Positions 57,301 through 64,000 of a stretch of 64,000 nt of DNA are shown here, in pieces. The position numbers and the translations under genes were made by a program. Each line of letters begins with the position of its first letter. The stretch's first letter is position 1. Source of the stretch: VAZQ01 sp963739175 (GTDB lineage Bacteria; Pseudomonadota; Alphaproteobacteria; Rhizobiales; Xanthobacteraceae); NCBI GenBank assembly GCA_963739175.1, contig CAVTZH010000001.1, forward strand, positions 868,001 through 932,000, read 5' to 3'. The notes under the pieces were generated by a model that saw only the letters and a list, made by a program, of their open reading frames with translations, was not told where the DNA came from and did not search any database.

Positions 57301-58209
57301 ATGCTGATCGTCTGCCCGAACTGCGCGACCTCCTATCAGGTTGAGGCGTCCTCGCTTGGCGCGACGGGGCGGTCGGTGCGCTGCGTCCGCTGCCAGAAGG
57401 TCTGGTTCGCCGCCAATACCGAGGCCATGGCGGCGATTTCCCTCTCCCATCAGCAGGATCTGGCGGCGCTCGGCCATGGCGGCGAGCCGCCTGCCGAGGG
57501 GGCGCTGGCAGAGGCGCCGGCCGACCCCCCGATGAGCCAGCCGCCGGCGCCCGAATTCGAGCGCGACGACCGCGGGCCGGGCCCGCTGCCAGGCCCGCGC
57601 GAGCACGACGTCCCCGACGCGCCGGTGAGGGTCGACGACGCCCCGGCACTGGTGCCGAGCCAAGAGGCGGCGCCGGAGCCACCGGCCGAGACCGTCCCCG
57701 AAAACATCGAATCGGTCGCCGCCCGCCGGATCCGGCGGCCGCCGCCAAAGCGCAAGTCGCGCTGGCCGGTGCCGGGCTGGGGCGCCGCGATCGTGCTGCT
57801 GATCGCCATCAATATCGGGCTCATCGCGTTTCGTGCCGACATCGTGCGGGTGCTGCCGCAGACGGCCGCGGTCTATGCCGCGGTCGGCCTCGAGGTGAAC
57901 CTGCGCGGCCTTGCTTTCACCGAGCTGGTCACCCGCAAGGAAACCCAGGACGGCACGCCGATGCTGGTGGTCGAGGGCGTCGTCCGGAGCGCCAGCAAGC
58001 AGACGATCAACGTGCCGCGGCTGCGCTTCGCCGTGCGCAACGCCAAGGGTCACGAGATCTACAACTGGACCGCGGTGCCGGCGCGCAACACGATCGCACC
58101 CGGCGCCACCATCCCGTTCCGCTCGCGCCTCGCATCGCCGCCGCCCGAGGCACACGCGGTGCTGGTGCGATTCTTCAACCGGCGCGACCTGGTCGCCGGA
58201 GTGCAATGA
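57301..58209 (+). CDS. Zinc-ribbon (MJ0042-type) membrane protein with DUF3426-like domain
   Basis: 302 residues from the ATG at 57301. An N-terminal zinc ribbon with two CxxC pairs (MLIVCPNCATSYQVEASSLG, VRCVRCQKVWFA) is followed by a Pro/Glu-rich disordered linker (about 55-150), one membrane helix (WGAAIVLLIAINIGLIAF), and a C-terminal domain (VEGVVRSASKQTINVPRLRF, IPFRSRLASPPPEAHAVLVR). Function is unknown, although it is conserved next to ftsE and cpdR in relatives. cpdR starts eight bases later, so the two share an mRNA. Confidence 0.88.
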   Translation: MLIVCPNCATSYQVEASSLGATGRSVRCVRCQKVWFAANTEAMAAISLSHQQDLAALGHGGEPPAEGALAEAPADPPMSQPPAPEFERDDRGPGPLPGPREHDVPDAPVRVDDAPALVPSQEAAPEPPAETVPENIESVAARRIRRPPPKRKSRWPVPGWGAAIVLLIAINIGLIAFRADIVRVLPQTAAVYAAVGLEVNLRGLAFTELVTRKETQDGTPMLVVEGVVRSASKQTINVPRLRFAVRNAKGHEIYNWTAVPARNTIAPGATIPFRSRLASPPPEAHAVLVRFFNRRDLVAGVQ

Positions 58210-58217
58210 GGTAGGCA

Positions 58218-58604
58218 ATGGCCCGCATCCTGATCGCCGAGGACGAAGAAGGCATCCGCAGCCTGGTGGCGCGCGCGCTGGCGCAGGACGGCCACGCCGT
58301 CGTGACTGCCAATGACGGCGCCGAGGCGCTCGACGTGCTCGCGCGCGAGCAAGGCGGGTTCGAGCTGCTGCTGACCGACATCCGCATGCCGATCATGGAC
58401 GGCATTGCGCTTGCGCTCGCGGCCGCGCGCGACCATCCCCATGTCGCGATCCTGTTGATGACCGGCTATGCCGATCAGCGCGAGCGCGCCTCAGGCCTCG
58501 ATGCGCTGATCCACGACGTGATCGCGAAGCCGTTCTCGCTCGCGACCATCCGTGGCGCCGTGCGAGATGCGATCGCCGCCGCCGCGACGCGGCAGGTGCA
58601 TTAG
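58218..58604 (+). CDS. cpdR: Single-domain response regulator, CpdR-like
   Basis: 128 residues and only a receiver domain: acidic pocket ILIAEDEEGIRSLVARAL, phospho-acceptor Asp in LLLTDIRMPIMDGIAL, Thr in LLMTGYADQRERA and Lys in VIAKPFSL. The DQRERASGLDALIHDVIAKP stretch is typical of CpdR, which in its unphosphorylated form brings ClpXP to its substrates at the cell pole and so controls the cell cycle. Position after the zinc-ribbon gene supports the call. Confidence 0.88.
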   Translation: MARILIAEDEEGIRSLVARALAQDGHAVVTANDGAEALDVLAREQGGFELLLTDIRMPIMDGIALALAAARDHPHVAILLMTGYADQRERASGLDALIHDVIAKPFSLATIRGAVRDAIAAAATRQVH

Positions 58605-58894
58605 ATATCCAGATATTCGCGTCTGCGGGAGGGGTGCCGGATCGTGAGGATTACGATCTCTTCAGCAGATTCATTGGCTTCGTAGTAGATCAAGTATCCG
58701 TATCGGCGAACAACGAGCCGCCTGACGTGCTCAATATTTTGCCTTCGGCCTATATGAGGAAATGACGCCAGATTTCGCAACAACTCCAATATCGCATCGC
58801 GGACGCGCCGTGCAGCGGTTGGATTTCGTTCATGGAGATAGTCGGCAATGTCAGCGAGGTCCCTCGCTGCCCGCGGCGTAAGCCGGACCTTCAT
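58601..58894 (-). CDS. ParE/RelE-type toxin
   Basis: 97 residues with the ParE fold: MKVRLTPRAARDLADIADYL, NPTAARRVRDAILELL, FPHIGRRQNIEHVRRLVVRR, GYLIYYEANESAEEIVILTI, RHPSRRREY. ParE toxins usually poison gyrase; the RelE branch cuts mRNA. The ATG overlaps the stop of the antitoxin gene (ATGA). The 3' end overlaps that of cpdR by four bases. Confidence 0.9.
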   Translation of the reverse strand: MKVRLTPRAARDLADIADYLHERNPTAARRVRDAILELLRNLASFPHIGRRQNIEHVRRLVVRRYGYLIYYEANESAEEIVILTIRHPSRRREYLDI

Positions 58895-59118
58895 CGATCA
58901 AAGCGACGCAGCGCCGCTTCAACCTCCTCATCGGTCGCAAACTCGCGGCGACGCGCCTGCGCAAGACCTTCCATGACCGCCGGGAGATCATCAGGCTGAA
59001 CGATCTCAGGTTGGCCATCGTTGGCCGCAAGATTCAACATCGCGCGGGCGATTTCATCCTGGCTGTCCGCAGGCAGTTTGCGCACCGCTTCGAGCGCCTT
59101 CTCAAGCAGCTTGGTCAT
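58891..59118 (-). CDS. Antitoxin of the ParE-type module
   Basis: 75 residues from the ATG at 59118 (MTKLLEKALEAVRKLPADSQ). The N-terminal DEIARAMLNLAANDGQPEIV is helical; the C-terminal EFATDEEVEAALRRFDR is the usual toxin-wrapping tail. It precedes and overlaps the toxin gene, as in type II systems. The pair is inserted five bases from the end of the large TIGR02302-like gene. Confidence 0.85.
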   Translation of the reverse strand: MTKLLEKALEAVRKLPADSQDEIARAMLNLAANDGQPEIVQPDDLPAVMEGLAQARRREFATDEEVEAALRRFDR

Positions 59119-59123
59119 ACGGA

Positions 59124-61766
59124 CTACCGGATATCCCGCAGCAGCCGCTCGATATAGTCGAGCTCGAGCTGCGGGCGGAAACCTTCGCCGAAGCGGCGCC
59201 GCAGCTCGTTGAGGATTTCCTCGGCGCGGCGGCGCGCCGGGAAGCACTTGGGATCGTCGGTGTTGAGGCAGGTGTTGGGTAGCCCAGAATCTATGTCGGG
59301 CCCGCGCCGCGGCCGGCCGAGCGGATCGGTATCCCGTTGCGCACGTTCCTGACCTCGGCCGCCAGGCTGGCCGGGGCCTTGTCCCTGCCCGTTGCCCTGC
59401 TGCATCGACTGCGCGAGGTTCTGCATGCCGCGACGGAGCGCATCGAGCGCGCGGCCCTGTGAATCGACGGCGCTGTCGGAATCGCCGTCGCCGAGCTGGC
59501 TCTCTGCCTGACCCATGTCCTTGCCGGCGCGGCCGAGCTGCTGCATCTCGCTCTCGCCCGGCTGGCCGGGTTGCTGACCGAGGCCGCGCTTGCGCAATTC
59601 ATCGAGCAGCTTATCGAGCTGCTCGCGCAGCGCCTGCTGCTGGTCGCGCAAGTCGCCCATGCCTTGCTGGCCCTGCTGCCCCGGCTGGCCCTCATTCTCC
59701 TGCTCGCCAGGCTGGTTCTGCTGCCCCCGTTGACCCTTCTGGCCTTTCTGACCGCGCTGGCCTTGCTGGCGGCGCTGGTCCTGGCCCTGCTCGAAGGTGC
59801 GGTCGCGCAGCTGCTGCTGCCGCCGGATCATGTCGCCGAGCTGGTCGAGCGCCTGGTTCATCTCGTCGTCGCCGTCGTCCCCCTGCTGGCCCGGCCGCGC
59901 CATCTGCAGGTTGTTGAGCATCTGTGCGAGCTCGTCGAGCATCTTGCGCGCGTCGTCGCGCGACCCGGAACGCGCCGCCTTCTCCATGCGGTCGAGCATG
60001 CTCTTGAGATCCTGCGGGCTGAGCTGGCGCGCATTCGGATCGAGCGGACGCTGCGCCTGATCCGGATTGCGCTTCATCTGTTCCGCGAGCGCCTGCAGGA
60101 AGCGATCGACCGCCGCCCGCAGCTGGTCCATCAGCTTCTTGATCTCTTCCTCGCTGGCGCCGCGCTCGAGCGCCTGCCGCAACGCTTCCTGCGCGGCCCG
60201 CAGCGCCTGCTCGGCATCCGACATGTTGCCGTCTTCGAGCGTGACGGCCATGTCCCACATGCGCGCGACCACGTCGCGCAGCTGGTCGTCGCTCTTGGCG
60301 CGCGCCAGCTGATAGAAGATCGAGCGCAGGCCGAGATAGACCTTGGATTCGATCTTGAATTTCTCCGGCGCCCAGGTGAGCGCATCGAGCGCGGTCAGCA
60401 CCAGCGCCTGCGCGTCGCCGTCGAGCGCAAGATTCCTGCGCTGCTCAATCAGCGAGCGCGCAACCGGATTGGTGAACGCGCGCTCCGGCAGCCGGAAATC
60501 GATCGGATCGGTGGAGCCTTCGTTACCGCCTTCGTCGCGCGCGGTCAGCGTCATCGACACTTCGGCGCCGGCCCAGGGATGGTCGTTGATGTTCTTGGTG
60601 GTGCGCCCGACGCCGTTGCGGGTGCGCGCCTGCGGCAGTGAGAGCGTGAATTCCGGCGCCTCGTAGAGACTGCGCGGCGGGTGGCCGTTGGTGCCGCGGC
60701 GGGTCATCAGCTTGAAGGTCGCCTGCGCACCCACGACGCCATAGTCGTCCTCGAGCTTGTAGGACATCTGCAGCCCATTCGGCGTCGCCTGCGGCTCGCC
60801 GGTGAGCGCGATGGTCGGCGGACGGTCGGGAATGGCGGTGAACTGCCAGGCCAGATTGCTCGAAGCGCGCACCGTGGCGCTGCCGTCGCCGTCGATAACG
60901 AAGCGCCGCTCGGTGGCGCCGCGGTTGGCCGCCGGCTGTGCCGTCGGTTCCGACTCGGCGAGCCCGCCGGTGGTAGAGACGTCGAGATTGACCTGGCCGC
61001 TGGCGCGGATGACCAGCACGCTGCCGGCCGGCACCGCGATCGGCCCGCTCGCGGCCTGCACCGGCTCGCCCGGCCGCAGGCCTTGCAGGATCAGCGGCGG
61101 CTTTGCGGTATAGGGCGGCGGGCTGATCCAGGCGTCGATGCGGAAATTCGCCGGCGTGATCGCGCCCTGCCAATCGAAAGCCGCCTGCACGCGCTTGATG
61201 CGGTCGCCGCCAGCGACGAAGAACGTCGCGATCACCATCATCAGCACCAGCGCGCGCAGCGCCATCGGATCGCGCGCCGCGACGCGCGGCATCGGCACTC
61301 CGGCCCGCAGAGTCTTGGCCGAGCGCAGCGCGCGCTCGATATGCGCGCGCCAGAGCGCGACGGCATGACCATCATCGGTCTCACCGGCGATCTTGTCGGA
61401 GATCGTGGTGGCGGGCCGATGCGTCAGTCCGGAATTGCGGTCGAGACGGCGGAGCTTCTCGGTCCGGCTCGGGAAGCGCGTGCGCAACAGCGGCAGCAGC
61501 GCGGCCGCGCCGATGAGGCAGAACACGCCGAGACCGATGGCGCGGCCGACCGGCGGCAGCCACATCCACAGCCCGAGCCAGGACAGCGCCAGGAACAGCC
61601 CGAAAGCGGTCGCGATCGAGGCGAGCGCCGGCCACAGCCGCTCCCACAGGATCGACCAGCGGGCCCGGCTGAGCGCGCGGTCGAGCATCGCCTGGCCGCC
61701 TTCGGCGGGGCGTGGCTCGATCTTCGGGACGGTGCCGGAACCTTCGTTCAAGTCCAACTCCAGCAA
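59124..61766 (-). CDS. TIGR02302/DUF4175 family large membrane protein
   Basis: 880 residues if read from the TTG at 61766; ATG at 61688 is an alternative. Two N-terminal membrane helices (LFLALSWLGLWMWL; LGVFCLIGAAALLPLL), a third near residue 175 (LRALVLMMVIATFFVAGG), then a long periplasmic part (FDWQGAITPANFRIDAWISP) and helical repeats rich in Arg and Gln. From about residue 650 the protein is nearly all Gln, Gly and Arg (QKGQKGQRGQQNQPGEQENE). The family is common in Hyphomicrobiales beside lysA; function unknown. Confidence 0.88.
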   Translation of the reverse strand: MLELDLNEGSGTVPKIEPRPAEGGQAMLDRALSRARWSILWERLWPALASIATAFGLFLALSWLGLWMWLPPVGRAIGLGVFCLIGAAALLPLLRTRFPSRTEKLRRLDRNSGLTHRPATTISDKIAGETDDGHAVALWRAHIERALRSAKTLRAGVPMPRVAARDPMALRALVLMMVIATFFVAGGDRIKRVQAAFDWQGAITPANFRIDAWISPPPYTAKPPLILQGLRPGEPVQAASGPIAVPAGSVLVIRASGQVNLDVSTTGGLAESEPTAQPAANRGATERRFVIDGDGSATVRASSNLAWQFTAIPDRPPTIALTGEPQATPNGLQMSYKLEDDYGVVGAQATFKLMTRRGTNGHPPRSLYEAPEFTLSLPQARTRNGVGRTTKNINDHPWAGAEVSMTLTARDEGGNEGSTDPIDFRLPERAFTNPVARSLIEQRRNLALDGDAQALVLTALDALTWAPEKFKIESKVYLGLRSIFYQLARAKSDDQLRDVVARMWDMAVTLEDGNMSDAEQALRAAQEALRQALERGASEEEIKKLMDQLRAAVDRFLQALAEQMKRNPDQAQRPLDPNARQLSPQDLKSMLDRMEKAARSGSRDDARKMLDELAQMLNNLQMARPGQQGDDGDDEMNQALDQLGDMIRRQQQLRDRTFEQGQDQRRQQGQRGQKGQKGQRGQQNQPGEQENEGQPGQQGQQGMGDLRDQQQALREQLDKLLDELRKRGLGQQPGQPGESEMQQLGRAGKDMGQAESQLGDGDSDSAVDSQGRALDALRRGMQNLAQSMQQGNGQGQGPGQPGGRGQERAQRDTDPLGRPRRGPDIDSGLPNTCLNTDDPKCFPARRRAEEILNELRRRFGEGFRPQLELDYIERLLRDIR

Positions 61767-61878
61767 CGAGAATCTGTGCGAATGGTCATCATATCACGCA
61801 TTAGGACCGCCGGCACGGGGCAAAAGGAGGGCAGTCACAGATCAAAACAACGGCATTGACCTTAAGTTCAGGTAATGC

Positions 61879-63144
61879 TCACAGCCACGGCGGCAAGCGG
61901 TCCAGCGCAATCAGCGCCTCGACCTCCATGCGCGGCCGCACCAGCGCCCATTCGCCTTCCTTCACAAGCACTTCTGGCACCAGGGCACGGGTGTTGTAGG
62001 TGCCGGCCTGGACCGCGCCATAGGCGCCGGCGGTCATGACCGCCAGGAGATCGCCGGGCTTCGGTTCCGGCAGTTCGCGGCCGAGGGCCAGGAAATCGCC
62101 TGATTCGCAGACAGGGCCGACCACGTCGGCCACCAGCCGCCAGTCGTCCTGCGCCGGCCGGCGCACCGGGCGGATCTCGTGATGCGCCTCGTAGAGCGTC
62201 GGGCGGATCAGGTCGTTCATGCCGGCGTCGACGATGATGAAGTTCTTGGCCTCGCCGCGCTTCAGGTAGAGCACGCGCGTCACGAGAATCCCGGCATTGC
62301 CGACCAGCAGCCGGCCAGGCTCGAAGATCAGCGTGCAGTCAAGATCGCGCGTGGCGTTCTTGACCATCGCGGCATAGGCATCGGGAAGCGGCGGCGGATC
62401 GTTGTCCTCGCGGTAAGGGATACCGAGACCGCCGCCGAGATCGACATGCGAAATGGCGTGGCCGTCGGCGCGCAGCGTGCGCACGAATTCGGAGAGCAGC
62501 GCGAAGGCATCGTTGAACGGTTGCAGCTCGGTGATCTGGCTGCCGATATGCATGTCGACGCCGGCGACCTTCACGCCGGGAAGCTTGGCGGCGCGCGCAT
62601 AGACCTCGCGCGCGCGGCTGATCGGAATGCCAAACTTGTTCTCGGCCTTGCCGGTCGCGATCTTGGCGTGGGTCTTCGGATCGACGTCGGGGTTGACGCG
62701 CACCGAGACGTTGGCGACGCGCCCCTTGCCGGCCGCGATCGAGGCGAGCAATTCCAACTCCGCCTCGAACTCGACATTGACGCAGAGGATGCCCTCGTCG
62801 ACCGCCAGCGCAAGCTCCTGCGCGGTCTTGCCGATGCCGGAGAACATGATCTTGTCGGGCGCGATGCCGGCGGCGCGGGCGCGCTTGAGCTCGCCGCCGG
62901 AGACGACGTCGGCGCCAGCGCCGAGCTTCGCCAGCGTGCGCACCACCGCCTGGTTGGAATTCGCCTTCATGGCGTAGCAAACGAGCGCCTTCACGTCGGC
63001 GAAGGCGCCGGCGAACACGCGGTAGTGCCGTTCGAGCGTCGCGGTGGAGTAGCAATAGAACGGCGTGCCCACCTGCTCGGCGAGCTTGGCGATATCGACC
63101 GCCTCGGCGTGCAGCACGCCGGACCGATAGTCGAAATGATGCAT
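61879..63144 (-). CDS. lysA: Diaminopimelate decarboxylase LysA
   Basis: 421 residues from the ATG at 63144 (MHHFDYRSGVLHAEAVDIAK). PLP lysine in VCYAMKANSNQAVVRTLAKL, phosphate-binding HVDLGGGLGIPY, GVDMHIGSQIT, EPGRLLVGNAGILVTRVLYL and the substrate Cys in VGPVCESGDFLALGREL. It makes L-lysine from meso-diaminopimelate. Part of the conserved argH-lptM-lysA block, with lptM 19 bases upstream. Confidence 0.97.
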   Translation of the reverse strand: MHHFDYRSGVLHAEAVDIAKLAEQVGTPFYCYSTATLERHYRVFAGAFADVKALVCYAMKANSNQAVVRTLAKLGAGADVVSGGELKRARAAGIAPDKIMFSGIGKTAQELALAVDEGILCVNVEFEAELELLASIAAGKGRVANVSVRVNPDVDPKTHAKIATGKAENKFGIPISRAREVYARAAKLPGVKVAGVDMHIGSQITELQPFNDAFALLSEFVRTLRADGHAISHVDLGGGLGIPYREDNDPPPLPDAYAAMVKNATRDLDCTLIFEPGRLLVGNAGILVTRVLYLKRGEAKNFIIVDAGMNDLIRPTLYEAHHEIRPVRRPAQDDWRLVADVVGPVCESGDFLALGRELPEPKPGDLLAVMTAGAYGAVQAGTYNTRALVPEVLVKEGEWALVRPRMEVEALIALDRLPPWL

Positions 63145-63163
63145 GGGAGCGCTCGGCGTTGGC

Positions 63164-63433
63164 TTATTCGACGAGCCAATCGAGGATGAACGGCCGATCC
63201 TCTTTGGAGCGCATCGGTGCGACCGCCTTGCCGTCGCGGCCGACGCCGACCTGTGCTTCCCGTGCGGCGAGTGCGGGATCCGCCGGGGCGGCCTGCAAGT
63301 TGTCCTGCTGCGCCGAGGCGTATGGGGGCGGGTCGAGCGGACCTTTTCGGCCGCAGGCCGACAGACCAAGCGCGGCGACGAGAGCGCCCACGGCCGCGAG
63401 ACGGGCCCACTTCTGGCCTGAGAATTCGGTCAC
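63164..63433 (-). CDS. lptM: LptM-like small lipoprotein
   Basis: 89 residues from a GTG at 63433, supported by CAGGAGGGGTGGG. Lipoprotein signal with lipobox LGLSAC followed at once by GRKGPLDPPP, the LptM/YifL motif. LptM helps the LptD/LptE outer-membrane LPS translocon to mature. The rest is a short polar tail ending RPFILDWLVE. It sits between argH and lysA, its usual place in relatives. Confidence 0.9.
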   Translation of the reverse strand: MTEFSGQKWARLAAVGALVAALGLSACGRKGPLDPPPYASAQQDNLQAAPADPALAAREAQVGVGRDGKAVAPMRSKEDRPFILDWLVE

Positions 63434-63513
63434 CCCACCCCTCCTGACGTGGCGCACCCTAGCACGGCCACCGCGGCAAGAGGATGGCGAATTGCGGGTT
63501 CCCAAAACCATCC

Positions 63514-64000
63514 TCAACCTTCGCGGGCTAGCGCCTTGAGCCACCGGTTGGCTTCCCGGCGCACGTTTCTCGGGGCGGTCCCGCCGTAGCTGACCCGGCT
63601 TTTCACCGAATTGTCGGCCGACAGTATCTGGAATACGTCCTTGGTGATGCGCGGCTCGATCGCCTGCATCTCGTGCAGCGGCAGGGCATCGAGCGCGACG
63701 CCGTCGGACGCCGCCTTGGCCACGATCCGGCCGGTAACGTGGTGCGCGTCGCGGAACGGTATCTTCAGCGCGCTCACCAGCCAGTCGGCGAGATCGGTCG
63801 CGGTCGCGTAGCCGCCGTCGGCGGCCGCGCGCATGCGCGCGGCGTCCGGCAGCATGTCGCGGACCATGCCGGTCATCGCCGCGATCGACAGCGAGAGCGC
63901 GCCGAGCGCGTCCATGGCGCCTTCCTTGTCCTCCTGCATGTCCTTCTGGTAGGCGAGCGGCAATCCCTTCATCACCGTCAGCAGCGCCAGCAATGCGCCG
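63514..64000 (-). CDS. argH: Argininosuccinate lyase, C-terminal part, 5' end beyond the window
   Basis: The frame is open to the right edge: GALLALLTVMKGLPLAYQKD, MQEDKEGAMDALGALSLSIA, ATATDLADWLVSALKIPFRD, AHHVTGRIVAKAASDGVALD, and the end DVFQILSADNSVKSRVSYGG. This is the C-terminal third of ArgH, which splits argininosuccinate into arginine and fumarate. The catalytic signature lies outside the window. Confidence 0.95.
   Translation of the reverse strand, partial: GALLALLTVMKGLPLAYQKDMQEDKEGAMDALGALSLSIAAMTGMVRDMLPDAARMRAAADGGYATATDLADWLVSALKIPFRDAHHVTGRIVAKAASDGVALDALPLHEMQAIEPRITKDVFQILSADNSVKSRVSYGGTAPRNVRREANRWLKALAREG

Overview
The window looks like chromosomal DNA of a high-GC alphaproteobacterium of the order Hyphomicrobiales (Rhizobiales), probably near the Xanthobacteraceae/Nitrobacteraceae. 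The evidence is the rRNA operon (16S, tRNA-Ile, tRNA-Ala, 23S, 5S, with a helix-9 insertion in the 23S), the gene neighbourhoods argH-lptM-lysA, ftsX-ftsE-zinc-ribbon-cpdR and metW-metX/chorismate mutase-hisC-tyrA, and the many tripartite tricarboxylate transporter (TTT/Bug) receptors. No species can be named from sequence reading alone.

Layout. 1-833: truncated phytase/esterase-like exported protein. 981-11406: a catabolic and uptake region with a maleate isomerase-like protein, solute-binding proteins without permeases, a class II aldolase-family protein, a 2-hydroxyacid dehydrogenase, a LigA/LigB-type extradiol dioxygenase, an acyl-CoA-dehydrogenase-fold flavoprotein and an Asp/Glu racemase-like protein. 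It reads as two divergent groups starting near 8.04-8.14 kb. 11.4-12.9 kb: exported methyltransferase, small exported protein, initiator tRNA. 13.2-17.5 kb: tctA-tctB-tctC-tctC transporter. 17.6-22.0 kb: CHAD protein preceded by a Pho-box-like site, then a radical SAM / TPR-glycosyltransferase / glycosyltransferase trio. 22.1-27.0 kb: four exported proteins, one built from about ten 42-residue repeats. 27.2-33.1 kb: rRNA operon on the minus strand. 33.5-40.7 kb: M23 peptidase, TTT receptor, clpB, MOSC protein. 40.8-46.2 kb: candidate sRNA, metXW, chorismate mutase, hisC, tyrA. 46.4-51.6 kb: accessory genes (two TTT receptors, LysR, gmd, glutaminyl cyclase). 51.8-64.0 kb: envelope, division and lysine/arginine genes.

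How the genes relate. The aromatic genes could hydroxylate and cleave a ring while the solute-binding proteins capture substrate for permeases encoded elsewhere. metX/metW serve methionine synthesis; chorismate mutase, hisC and tyrA serve aromatic amino acid and histidine synthesis; lysA and argH serve lysine and arginine. FtsEX, the M23 peptidase, LptM and PlsC act in the envelope.

Caveat. At least eleven single-base insertions or deletions interrupt otherwise good reading frames, mostly at short G/C runs. They probably reflect assembly error, so the genes marked pseudogene may be intact in the organism. Intergenic palindromic repeats of several families are common.
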